Both the position numbers and the translations under genes were made by a program. Shown here in pieces: positions 1 through 9,085 of a DNA stretch of 64,000 nt. Location: positions 1-64,000 of the forward strand of contig JAPJBO010000070.1 in assembly GCA_030068145.1 (NCBI GenBank), in the 5' to 3' direction. This stretch comes from Diplonema papillatum (taxonomy: Eukaryota; Euglenozoa; Diplonemea; Diplonemida; Diplonemidae). The notes beneath the pieces are model-generated. The model had not been told where the DNA came from. It made no database searches and was given only the letters and a program-made list of their open reading frames with translations. How positions within the stretch are numbered: position 1 is the stretch's first letter; each line of letters starts with the position of its first letter.

Positions 1-289
1 GCTTGCGTGCAAAACAGACCGGCTCGCATCATGCTCCGGTGGACTGCTGACAGATGGGTGTTCATGCCGGCCACCAAATTATTCACGGGGCGAAAAGGTT
101 AACAATTGGGTAAGCGGCGCGTCTTTGAATAAAGACGGGCGGGCAATCCGCATCGCGCTATACACATTGGCTCTTCCGCCTGTGAACAACCGGCGACTCC
201 AGGTTTTGGAAGCTTTGGTGGCGGAGCACCTGGCTAGATACACAAGAGTTTCGGGCAGCCAAGGATGCGGGCATGTGTCGTGAAGACGG

Positions 290-475
290 CGGTGATGCAG
301 CACAGCAAGCCTGAGCAGAAGCCGCTTCGCGAAGAGAACCGCGAAAGGGCTCGCTGCAGCTTGCAAATGGCTGCAGCGACAAACCCAGCTCGTCGGCTGG
401 ACAACGCGACGTCGTAACCTGCCAGCGCTGCAGCCGCCTGCCGAAGCTGCTTTCCGAAGGAACACTCTTCGTCAG
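290..475 (-). pseudogene. Decayed fragment of the Eco1-like gene, copy A
   Basis: The minus strand still reads residues resembling the C-terminal half of the intact gene at 952-1719, for example CSFGKQLRQAAAALAGYDVA against CSFRDKLRQATEALAGCEVA. The match is broken by substitutions and a frame change, and no zinc finger or start region is present. It is the most downstream (3') of the broken copies. It looks like a remnant of tandem duplication; I see no reason to think it is expressed. Confidence 0.6.
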
Positions 476-499
476 TGCTGGGCGCTAAACCGCGACTCG

Positions 500-925
500 C
501 GCAGCCGTGGGCTCCGCCGGTTCGTCCCCGCACGCTGGCGGCAAAAGGTCCGAGAAGAACGGGTGGGAGGCCAACGACGGCGCCAGCCCGACTTGCTCCT
601 GCCGCACGGTGAACACGAAGGCACCGGTTATCCCTTCGATCAGCAGCGCCCCGATGCCAAGCGGCGGATCGGACTTGGCCGCACGCGTCGCGAAGACAGC
701 TGCGATGCAGTACTACCGGCCCGACGCAGGCCGGGGCAGCAGCTGCTTCGCGAAGAGAACCGCATGCAGGGTCCGCAGCTTGCAGGATGACCCAGCGGCG
801 GCGAACAAAACCAGCCCGTCGGCCGGAAACGCTACCTTCGCAGCTCGCCAGCGCCTCCGTCGCCTGCAGAAGCTGAAAAAAGCACTCTTCTTCCGTGCTG
901 AGTGCATTGTCTGACTAACAGCCTA
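500..925 (-). pseudogene. Decayed fragment of the Eco1-like gene, copy B
   Basis: This block repeats about 420 bases of the 3' half of the intact gene at an offset of about 460 bases. It is nearly identical at the DNA level: the stretches beginning at 539 and 1002 match over more than 60 bases with only a few changes. Residues FPADGLVLFAAAGSSCKLRT are retained on the minus strand, but the frame around them is interrupted and there is no N-terminal half. The high identity suggests a recent duplication. Confidence 0.7.
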
Positions 926-951
926 ACAGCTGCTGATGCAGATCCTGGCAA

Positions 952-1719
952 CTAGACTCGCGCAGCCGGAAGCTCCGCCGGTTCGTCCCCGCACACTGGC
1001 GGCGAAAGGTCCGAGAAGAACGGATGGGCGGCCAACGACGGCGCCAGCCCGACTTGCTCCTTCCGCACGGTGAACACGGAGGCGCCGGTGATCCCTTCGA
1101 TCAGCAGCGCCCCGATGCCGGGCGGCGGATTGGACTTGGCCGCACGCGTCGCGAAGACAGCTGTGATGCAGTACAGCAGGCCCGACGCAGGCCGGGGCAG
1201 CAGCTGCTTCGCGAAGAGCACCGCATGCAGGGTCCGCAGCTTGCAGGACGACCCAGCGGCGGCGAACAAAACCAGCCCGTCGGCCGGAAACGCGACTTCG
1301 CAGCCCGCCAGCGCCTCGGTCGCCTGCCGGAGCTTGTCCCTGAAAGAGCACCCTTCGTCGCAGAGCACAACCTTCAACCCGGTCATCACGTCGCTGGCAA
1401 CCTCGTCGCCGGCCGCCCACGCGAGCGCCCCCGCGCCCGGTTGCTTGTCTCCTTCGGCCCCGCTGCAGTGCCGCTTGTGAAGCGCGTCGTCCTCCTTCAC
1501 GCCGAGCGTGTACACCATCCCACACATCGGGCAGGTCACGGGGCCCACGGCCGGCTGCCCGGCGTCGAGGGTCGTTTGGACGGTCTTCTTCGCCCCCGGT
1601 CCGGGCGACGAGCTGGGCGACTTCCTCGCCTTCTTCCGGGGAGACGCGCCGTCGTCGACGCGGAGACTCGCTGTTGGCTGCACGCCGAACATGTCGAAAA
1701 GCGTGCTCTGACGGCCCAT
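952..1719 (-). CDS. Eco1/ESCO-like cohesion establishment protein, divergent C-terminus
   Basis: The minus-strand frame gives 255 residues from ATG at 1719. Eco1/ESCO proteins acetylate the cohesin subunit Smc3 during S phase and bind PCNA. Two hallmarks are visible. A PIP-box-like motif, QSTLFDMF, lies at residues 4-11. A C2H2 finger at about residues 64-87 (CPMCGMVYTLGVKEDDALHKRHC) matches the family pattern C-x2-C-G-M-x-Y with a following E-D and His pair. A basic, Ser/Pro-rich linker joins them. The later part (LKVVL, then CSFRDKLRQATEALAG, then DGLVLFAAAG) fits only loosely to the start of the acetyltransferase domain, and the acetyl-CoA-binding end of the family is not recognisable. An upstream in-frame ATG at 1899 exists, but the PIP box position favours 1719. 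It could be a truncated or inactive copy, since four broken relatives flank it. Family assignment is good; catalytic activity is doubtful. Confidence 0.65.
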   Translation of the reverse strand: MGRQSTLFDMFGVQPTASLRVDDGASPRKKARKSPSSSPGPGAKKTVQTTLDAGQPAVGPVTCPMCGMVYTLGVKEDDALHKRHCSGAEGDKQPGAGALAWAAGDEVASDVMTGLKVVLCDEGCSFRDKLRQATEALAGCEVAFPADGLVLFAAAGSSCKLRTLHAVLFAKQLLPRPASGLLYCITAVFATRAAKSNPPPGIGALLIEGITGASVFTVRKEQVGLAPSLAAHPFFSDLSPPVCGDEPAELPAARV

Positions 1720-1856
1720 TTCGTGCCCAGTTTGTTTCTTTGTCTGGGACCTGTGTTGTGGTAGTAGTAGTTTGAACTTGACAACAATCTGTGACGGTAG
1801 ACGGCACATACGTAGTGGTAGTAGTGAGAATTGGCAGCTATGTTTTGCTGCTGGCC

Positions 1857-2171
1857 TCATCGCACTCGGTCTTTGGCTTGGGGCATCCTTAGAAGGCAAG
1901 CCTCATTTCGCCCGAGTTCTCCTGTTGAAGGTTCGGGTGGTGTGCTCATCTTGCCATGCGTGTACACCATCCCACACGTCGGGCAGGTCACCGGGCCCAC
2001 GGCCGGCTGCCCGGCGTCGAGGGTCGTTTGGACGGTCTTCTTCGCCCCCGGTCCGGGCGACGAGCTGGGCGACTTCCTCGCCTTCTTCCGGGGAGACGCG
2101 CCGTCGTCGACGCGGAGACTCGCTGTTGGCTGCACGCCGAACATGTCGAAAAGCGTGCTCTGACGGCCCAT
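1857..2171 (-). pseudogene. Truncated Eco1-like copy C (N-terminal half only)
   Basis: From ATG at 2171 the minus strand repeats the intact protein exactly through the PIP box and linker, then reaches CPTCGMVYTHGK and leaves the family: the second half of the C2H2 finger is absent and the frame runs to an unrelated tail of about 35 residues. The break sits where the 452-bp unit ends. It cannot make a complete zinc finger. A short PIP-box protein is conceivable but unlikely. Confidence 0.7.
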
Positions 2172-2399
2172 TTCGTGCCCAGTTTGTTTCTTTGTCTGGG
2201 ACCTGTGTTGTGGTAGTAGTAGTTTGAACTTGACAACAATCTGTGACGGTAGACGGCACATACGTAGTGGTAGTAGTGAGAATTGGCAGCTATGTTTTGC
2301 TGCTGGCCTCATCGCACTCGGTCTTTGGCTTGGGGCATCCTTAGAAGGCAAGCCTCATTTCGCCCGAGTTCTCCTGTTGAAGGTTCGGGTGGTGTGCTC

Positions 2400-2552
2400 A
2401 TCTTGCCATGCGTGTACACCATCCCACACGTCGGGCAGGTCACCGGGCCCACGGCCGGCTGCCCGGCGTCGAGGGTCGTTTGGACGGTCTTCTTCGCCCC
2501 CGGTCCGGGCGACGAGCTGGGCGACTTCCTCGCCTTCTTCCGGGGAGACGCT
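2400..2552 (-). pseudogene. Truncated Eco1-like copy D
   Basis: Third partial copy. Only the linker and the CPTCGMVYT part of the finger remain; the PIP box and start codon are missing. Upstream, the minus-strand frame continues into unrelated sequence containing CRMDWIDESDDSAFC, which could be a remnant of the original 5' neighbour. Confidence 0.6.
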
Positions 2553-2555
2553 ACT

Positions 2556-3200
2556 ACAAAATGCAGAGTCGTCGGACTCGTCTATCCAGTCCATTCGACA
2601 TGAGCTCATTGTCGTTTCTGGATGGTTTCTGGACCCTGCTGCTGGACGGTGTACACTGCGCTTGCACGGGGAGAGCTTGTCCAACGATTGTTTGAGCATG
2701 AGGCTTTGTGCGGGCACTTGTGCGAGCAGACGCTTGTTTTGCATGAGAGAGTAAAGTTGAGCGCTTGGGTGTTGCTACGTGTGGGCACTTGTAGCTGAGC
2801 GTTTGTCGAGGGCTGGATACGAAAGATCAGTGTTTCAGTGATTGACGAACTTCTACGTGCACTACTCGGATGTGCTTGCCTATGAGAGCACTTGTGGTGG
2901 GGCAGCGCAAAATGGGAGAGAACCCGGGGAACAAGGCCACAAGTATTTTTTTGTTCATAAGGCATGCGAGCAGGATAAGAAATAGAGAAATGAAACAGGC
3001 ACACGAAAGGGAAATGAAGCAAGAAAAACCAAAAAATATATATGAGGAGCACAGAAGGAAGGCATGAGATAAAAAAGCAATGACAAAAACAAGAAGCACC
3101 ATGGGGAAAAAGGGGGGAAAGATGTCAATCTGAAGCAAAACCCTTCAGATATTCCTGAAAAGAAGGAAAAGGAAGACATGAACACCAATTGGGCGAGAGG
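2556..3200. other. No gene recognised (2.6-3.2 kb)
   Basis: Low-complexity, A-rich sequence from about 2940 to 3190. The minus-strand reading frames here are rich in Phe and Leu, as expected for purine-rich DNA read backwards. No domain or splice model stands out. Confidence 0.5.
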
Positions 3201-3204
3201 GGGG

Positions 3205-3482
3205 GGGATTGCAAGAACGTAGTTCGAATGGATATGTGCTCAACACCGCACGAGTCCCGTCTGCGCCGTGTTTCGGTCCTTAAGCCACGGGCACATGAGG
3301 CGGACCATCTTCAGCGCGGAACCTGAGTGTCTGCAGACAGGACAGCGGTGTGAGTCTGGTTTGTCAGGCGCCTGTTTGTAGCTCGTCATAGCCAGGACCA
3401 CCCACCCGTGTTACCAGAGCACGGGCAAATCCGTCACGGGGAGGAGGCCCCTACAACCGTGTCTGAGCAACCAGTTAAAAAA
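3205..3482 (+). repeat. R1 interspersed repeat
   Basis: This copy begins at a G-run followed by ttgcaagaacgt and ends near gtctgagcaaccagttaaaa. It shares long stretches with 12300-12580, 13111-13306, 39885-40160 and 63187-63478. The segment ggaacctgagtgtctgcaga is near-invariant among copies. No coding capacity is conserved, so a SINE or MITE-like element is most likely. Confidence 0.85.
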
Positions 3483-3639
3483 CTCGGGCGGGGGGGGGAT
3501 GGGGCGGAGAAAAAGAAAACGAACCCAGAGTTAACCAACATGGCTCGCCGAGGAAATACGGAACTCTCACCCTCTGTGGATACCCCATTCCAGGAGACGT
3601 ACCTCGACGCCATGGCACCCACCCTCAACAGCTGGGGTT

Positions 3640-4140
3640 ACAAAGCGGGTGTCACCCGCTTTGAGTGCAGCACACCCGCTTTTTGGGCGCGACTCGGGCA
3701 CAACCGTTTCAACCCCAGCTTCTGAGGCTGGACATCCGCCGTGTGGCACTTGCTCTGACTCTTGTTGAACCGGCTGTCACGTTACCCAAGGCGACGCTTT
3801 CTGTCCCTAACGCAGCCTTCGGTGCGCTCTTTAAAAAAGAGCGAAGAGAAAGATGACATTTTTTTTTGCTTCCTTGGTGGTCCCGTTTGGGGTGTGTATG
3901 GAGCTCTTCTAAAAAAACGCAGCGCCTGGTTCGTGTGCCCACGCAACCTCAGCAGCAGTTGCAAACGACGTTTTGTACGCGGTGAATCCGGCGAGAAAGC
4001 TGTGGTATTGAAAAGGGTGCCCGAGTCGCACCCGAAAACACCAGTGTGCTGCACCCAGAACACGTGCCATTGAACCCCCACTTTTGTGGTTACAGTGTTA
4101 GTCGGTTTCTGAGGCTGGGCACCACCGTTGTACTCCACAG
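3640..4140 (+). repeat. R7 repeat with CACCCGCTTT/AAAGCGGGTG hairpin
   Basis: Inverted arms around cacccgctttttgggcgcga are followed by a cttctgaggctgg box. Similar arrangements occur at 11695-11760, 41990-42070 and 50640-50760, and inverted near 57410-57545. A second, weaker unit follows at about 4014-4140. Function unknown. Confidence 0.55.
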
Positions 4141-4870
4141 GGAGGCGTGGAGTCCGAGAAACCCGCAACGTTTGTAAGCGGCACGAGGTGCACTGCGTAG
4201 CGAAGACGTACTTTCGTGTGGCCCGCTGAGGGTCGCATGCACCCACCCCTCCACGAATGCGCCCAACTATCGTTTCTTTTTCGTGTCTCCGACGATCCCG
4301 TACGGGCGTACAGATTGGTGTCTCTTTTTTACTTCTTCTCCTTTCTTTTGCGTTTCCTGTACCTTTTTTCTTGCCGCTTCTCCAACCATCACTACTCGAC
4401 AGAAGCACTGCAACTGTGTGGAGACTCTAAAGTATCTGCGCAGCACGTGTGGAGCAGGATTACGAGAGTGGAAACCGGTGGAAGCAAGTGCGTCTAGGAC
4501 ACGGGCAAAAAAGATGGGAGGCCAGCAGAGAACAAGACCAGCAGGTGGGACAGAGGTGGAGCGCTGAAAGGCGGGAGCGGGTAAAAGCGAAGGGTTGGTG
4601 ATCTTATAACGGCGGGAGTTGACAGAAGAACAAGAGGTAGGGTACGATCACTTCAGCGATCGTCGACACTTCACGTACTCACGTACACGGTCACATGTGT
4701 TTCACGGACACAATCACAAGGCGCGCAAACGCAACAGACACCAGCATCGCTGGACGAAGTAGAATGTCCCCTCCCCCCGAAGAAATGTGAAAACGGGTTG
4801 AATGGGGGAGTGTGCACGGTTGCGGCAGGCTCGAGCACGACAACGCGAGACGCGAGCGCAGTGACCACAC
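4141..4870. other. No gene recognised (4.1-4.9 kb)
   Basis: Reading frames are short and lack family motifs. No strong repeat is visible until 4879. Confidence 0.4.
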
Positions 4871-4878
4871 CAGGGGAT

Positions 4879-4948
4879 GGGGGGTTCAGAGCCTGCGGGG
4901 TCGTGACCTTCAATGCAATCGGATACATATGAGACGATGCCAAACCCC
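4879..4948 (+). repeat. 70-bp sequence repeated at 7027-7096
   Basis: The stretch from ggggttcagagcctgcgggg to the C-run ccaaaccccc is repeated almost exactly at 7027-7096, where it is the interior of a small TIR element. The left copy has no visible TIRs around it, so it is probably a remnant of a second copy of that element. Confidence 0.85.
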
Positions 4949-5020
4949 CTTTGCACTAATAAATCTTTTTTCGGAGAAAACCATAAGGGAAGCACTTAAG
5001 TCGGGAAAATATTTATCGGA

Positions 5021-5192
5021 AACTGTTTCCGATAAATATTTTTTTTTGTTTGCGATAAATATTTTTTTTGTTTCCGATAAATATTTTCTTGTTTCCGATA
5101 AATATTTTTCTGTTTCCGATAAATATTTTTTTGTTTCCGATAAATATTTTTTGTTTCCGATAAATATTTTTCTGTTTCCGATAAGTATTGAT
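5021..5192 (+). repeat. Left terminal array, about 8 units of about 21 bp
   Basis: Units of tttccgataaatatttt with a variable T-run. The first unit is inverted against the rest, making a tight hairpin at 5012-5040. Confidence 0.9.
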
Positions 5193-5204
5193 CACTTTGA
5201 CAGT

Positions 5205-5684
5205 AGGTTCACCTACTTCGTCCCGTGGACGACCGCGACGAAGCCAAATACGATCGTTTTTCTATCTAGTTTTGGGTCGAAAGCCTCCCCAGCAAAGGCT
5301 GTTCAATTTTCAACGCCAGATACGCAAACCTTTTCGAATGCAGCACACGGGTATCCATCAAGTGACATCTAACTATCTGGTTGCATTGAGCAGTATCCGG
5401 ATCTGAAAGCTGAAGACTTTGTACCACTTCACCGCGACAAAGGTCACGAACCGGGTTCGGCTTACACTGCAGTTGCAGTAAAACTGCGTCTTGCGCACGA
5501 GCGCGGAAATCCGCCACCCACCATTCGGCTAGATATTGCAAGAACACAACTGCAAAGCTTACTACAAACGGATAGTGTTACAAAGGCGAACGAATCATGC
5601 GAGAACCTACGTAGGGGCCCCTCAACAGCTTTCAGAACGGCAAGTCAAGAAAAGGATAAGTTTGCACATTCTACTTCCGTCTGA
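5205..5684 (+). pseudogene. Coding-like segment inside the foldback element
   Basis: One plus-strand frame is open from the left array to a TAA at 5370-5372, then open again from 5373 to a TGA at 5682-5684. The second part, 103 residues, has a normal hydrophilic composition (IEQYPDLKAEDFVPLHRDKG, later LDIARTQLQSLLQTDSVTKA) and no Met. This looks like a decayed or intron-containing gene carried by the element. I do not recognise the family; it could be transposase remnant or captured host sequence. Confidence 0.35.
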
Positions 5685-6086
5685 TCTGCATGTTCCCCAG
5701 TTCTACCCTTCGTTGATCTGTTGTGTGTATTCGCAACGACTTCATCCGGGTCCTATGCGGCCCCAATACGACAAAACTGCATGCGGTCCTGACCAGGTAA
5801 CATCCTCCTACCTGAAAATGTCTAACCACGACTACGGATTTGGTGCCATCGAGGCAGCCATGGAGTGTAAGTATGCCAACGGGGCTTAGTAGTATCGGGG
5901 CTGCCGTGCATACTAGTTCCCGTAAAATATTTGTTTCCCTTGACTTGTGCCATGTCGGACGGTAGGATTTTCCGCGTCAGCCTCATTTCAATCCTGGAGA
6001 CAAAAGCACTCACACAATAAAAGAGAGTAGCCCATTTCACGGGCCAAAACTGCCTTTGTTGCAGAAATCGGCAACAAAGGCAAGCG

Positions 6087-6470
6087 ATGACAGAACAGCG
6101 CACACGAAGACGACCGGCTCTGAAGAGACCCGCGCCGCAAGCTGCGCGAGCAGAGGGTGCCAAGCAAACCACGAAGGAAGGCGAGGAGATTCAGATGGCA
6201 CAGCAGGACGCCCGCGAGGGATCACCGAGGTCGAAAGACAGAAAAGGGAAAGCAGGCGTGGCCGGCTTGAAAAGCTGCAAGCGCGGAGAAGGCACAGGTA
6301 CAGAGCAGTCCACATGCAGACGAGCAGTGAAGCGGCCCACATCACAGAGGTCTATCACACTGGCTCCGGATTACTTAGGGTCCTCGCAAAATCCAATGAA
6401 ATTGCTTGCCCAATGGGACTCCCCTTGGTCACATTTCGCACTGGGGACTAGTCCCCAGGAACCCGTATCA
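6087..6470 (+). other. Unassigned basic reading frame next to the right array
   Basis: From ATG at 6087 the frame encodes a Lys/Arg-rich segment (for example RRRPALKRPAPQAARAEGAK) before it runs into the terminal array, where the reading becomes repetitive IFIGNKK units. The part before the array might be a remnant of element-encoded protein; the array part is not a real protein. No known domain. Confidence 0.25.
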
Positions 6471-6471
6471 A

Positions 6472-6775
6472 AAATATTTATCGGAAACAAAAAATATTTA
6501 TATCGGAAACAAAAAATATTTATCGGAAACAAAAAAATATTTATCGGAAACAAAAAAATATTTATCGGAAACAAAAAAATATTTATCGGAACCAAAAAAA
6601 TATTTATCGGAAACAAAAAATATTTATCGGAAACAGAAAAATATTTATCGGAAACAAAAAATATTTATCGGAAACAAAAAAATATTTATCGGAAACAAAA
6701 AAAAATATTTATCGGAAATAAAAAATATTTATCGGAAACAAAAAAATATTTATCGGAAACGTTCCGATAAATATT
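6472..6775 (-). repeat. Right terminal array, about 14 units of about 21 bp
   Basis: Inverted counterpart of 5021-5192, with units aaaaaatatttatcggaaac. It ends in a small hairpin (atcggaaacgttccgat) mirroring the left end. Confidence 0.9.
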
Positions 6776-6820
6776 TTCCCCACTTAAGTGCTTCCGATAT
6801 GGTTTTGTCTCATCTTTTTT

Positions 6821-7250
6821 TGACGTCACCCCATACTGGCCCCGAACCCGGCCCAAAACGGGTCCCAAACGGTTTTTGACGGGCTGAGTCGAGGTAAAGG
6901 GGTCTCCAAAGGCCCACGAATGGGCCCAGGTGGGCCCCGGAGCGGGCACTCAGTGCGAGGGGGGGTGCCCCTAAAATGGGGTCATTTTCAAAGCCTCGCC
7001 ACTACTCAAGCTAGTCAAACACCTTGGGGGGTTCAGAGCCTGCGGGGTCGTGACCTTCAATGCAATCGGATACATATGAGACGATGCCAAACCCCCCCCC
7101 CCCCCCCTCAAATACGTGTCGACGTCCCCCATCTGGGCCCACTTGTGGGCCTTTACTTCCACTCAACCCACCACCAGAAACCGTTTAGGGCCCGTTTTTG
7201 GGCCGCACAGATAGGGCTTCGGGGCCGGTATACGTATGGGGGTGACGTCA
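6821..7250. mobile_element. Small TIR element (MITE-like) with TGACGTCA ends
   Basis: The left end tgacgtcaccccatactggc and the reverse complement of the right end, tgacgtcacccccatacgta, align over about 130 bases with moderate divergence, including ggccccgaa, cccaaaac and aaacggttt blocks. The centre holds the 70-bp sequence also found at 4879. No coding capacity. The left end abuts the 9-bp flank of the foldback element. No target duplication is clear. Confidence 0.75.
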
Positions 7251-8618
7251 AGAAATAGCTAACTTTATTCCCTGTGAATAATGGAGAAGAAAGTCACTCG
7301 AGAACCCAAATTCTTAGGCTCGAGAGACCCGGGAGGGGGGTTTTGGCATCTCATCATATTATTAGGAATAGCTAGCCCCCGGGTGGAAAGGAGGCGTTCC
7401 TTGGTGGCGAAGGGGCTACTGGCGGCACAAAGGGCAGAGCACAACAACACTCCAACCCCTTCCTCCAAAAAGAGACGGCTTCATCATCCGGAGACCAGTG
7501 GACGTGGTCAGCAAGATTATCAATGCCGCGCCACTTCAGATCTCTGCGGAAGCCCTCTTCGAGTACTTCCCCCCACACAAAAAGCAGGTGGACGTAAGAA
7601 AAAAGAAAGAAATAATCATTCACAGGTCACGTACAATAACTCGCGTACTTTACACACGCTGGCCTTTGCCAGGTGGGGGGGGTGGTGGTGGAGCTGATAC
7701 TGGCGCATGGAGCGGAGGAGAACTGGCAGAAAAAACGTGCGGAGGATGTTCTTGCAACCCAGTAACAGGTAATGGGCGATAGCAACGGGGAAACAAGAGA
7801 AAAAGGCGGACGAAAGACAGGAGGCCGGTGAGAACAGAGACGCTGCTGCAGCGGCGGTGAAAAGGACGGTGCGCTGGGTGGATTGCAAGAACGTGCGCTG
7901 GGTGGGGGGGTTTGCAACGAAGGAAAAGAAAACAAACTTCGGAGAAATGAAAGAAGAAATGACTAAGAAACAGACGGCCTGTCAAGAAGGTTTTCATAAG
8001 AAAGGCAGGACAGTCGAACGGGACCGAGAATGAGAAACTGGTTTGCTTTGGCCGCAGAGGACGTTGTAGTTGGATCTGGTGGCGATGATCTCCATCGGTT
8101 GGGTAGTTTGTGTTACCTCCGTTCTTTCGTCATTCGCCTTTTTCTAATCACAACTGCGCGTCCTCTTCGCTCTCTCCGCTAGCTAGTTCCAGGTTCCAAA
8201 ACCCGGTTATGGGTTGAAGAGGTTGAAGTATGGTTAAAAAAAATGTAGTTGGGCGTGTCTCCTGATACTTCCTGAGGGGGGTAATCTCAAGGGCCGCCCA
8301 CATGATAAAGCAGTTGAGCACTGGGAACTTTTAAGTTCACGGACCACATGGATCAGCATGCACTAGCTGTGGAACAGCGGCTGCCGGCTTATACCCATCT
8401 TCTTGTAAGTAGTTGGATTTTACGATCTAATTGCTGTGTGAAAAGAGGGAGGGCTATGGGCCAGTACTCTGCACTACAAAGAGCTGGTGGACCACGGCAA
8501 CGGTATAACGGGATTTGCTGAGAAGGTCCTAACTTAACCCGCAACCTAAACCGACCCCAAGAACACTGCACAGATTCTTTGGTTGCGATGAACATTTCCA
8601 GAGCTCGGGTCTTGCACT
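7251..8618. other. No gene recognised (7.25-8.6 kb)
   Basis: Short frames only. A run from about 8320 to 8370 (aacttttaagttcacggacc, then catggatcagcatgcacta) resembles 45168-45205, so it is a dispersed repeat fragment. Confidence 0.4.
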
Positions 8619-8619
8619 G

Positions 8620-8652
<33 letters not shown>
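8620..8652 (+). repeat. (TAG)n microsatellite
   Basis: About eleven TAG units in a row. Confidence 0.95.
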
Positions 8653-8798
8653 TGTGTCGTCTGCCGAAGCAGCCGGAGACAGCAGGCGCAGGGGGGGTCT
8701 TGCACTGGTAAAAAAACAAAATAGCTAGCGATCGGCATCAACTGATCAACGATGGTGAAAAATGATCTTTTGAATTGCTTCCTGAGTCACTCGCAGGT

Positions 8799-9085
8799 AG
8801 GTATCAGGGAAAGCCTGCTACACGGGAGCCAAGCTTCACGTGTTCGGCGGTACTGCAGAGCCACGGGCCTACGGGTCAAGTGGCTACCGATTTCCCAAAC
8901 TAAAGCATCAAGGCGTAGCGCACCTTGGGGCTTGGCGCTTGCGCTGAACACAAGCTCGTCGAGACGGTCAGCCGCAGGGCATAGCGGACGGGGTTGTGGC
9001 ACTGAGCTGCCTCCGACTCAAGCCTTGCAAGCTGTGTGGTTGACCGTCACGTTCCTGGACCCGGAGCGGCCTTTTTCTTTTTCTT
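8799..9085 (+). repeat. R5 interspersed repeat, copy 1
   Basis: Near-identical to 58924-59165 and 63579-63860. In one frame all three copies read a protein-like string beginning GKACYTGAKLHVFGGTAEPR, and in another WRTLGLGA, which also occurs on the minus strand near the reverse transcriptase fragment at 29.1-29.9 kb. It is therefore probably a scrap of a retroelement coding region, but neither frame gives a known domain. Confidence 0.75.

Larger units (their letters stand above)
1508..2555 (-). repeat. Head-to-tail 452-bp tandem duplication of the Eco1-like 5' half
   Basis: The same sequence (starting gtgtacaccatcccacac) recurs at 1508, 1960 and 2412, a spacing of 452 bases each time. The unit covers the PIP box, linker and first half of the zinc finger plus upstream DNA. 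The third unit stops near 2552, where the sequence changes abruptly. Units differ by very few bases. Confidence 0.9.
4972..6811. mobile_element. Foldback/MULE-like element with tandem-repeat terminal inverted repeats
   Basis: Both ends carry aaaaccata, then an aagcacttaagt box, then gggaaaatatttatcgga, in inverted orientation. Each end continues into an array of a roughly 21-bp unit (tttccgataaatattttttg on the left, its complement on the right). Long inverted repeats made of tandem subunits are typical of foldback elements and some Mutator-like elements. A 9-bp direct repeat ATCTTTTTT flanks the element at 4963-4971 and 6812-6820, the size expected for Mutator-like target duplications, though this AT-rich string could match by chance. 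The 1.27-kb interior has coding-like fragments but no transposase I can recognise. Confidence 0.75.

Noticed and set aside
4812-5372. 186-codon frame entering the foldback element
   Set aside because: Its first half reads through the terminal array (repeating SDKYFFV); only the part after 5205 is retained, as a decayed coding-like segment.
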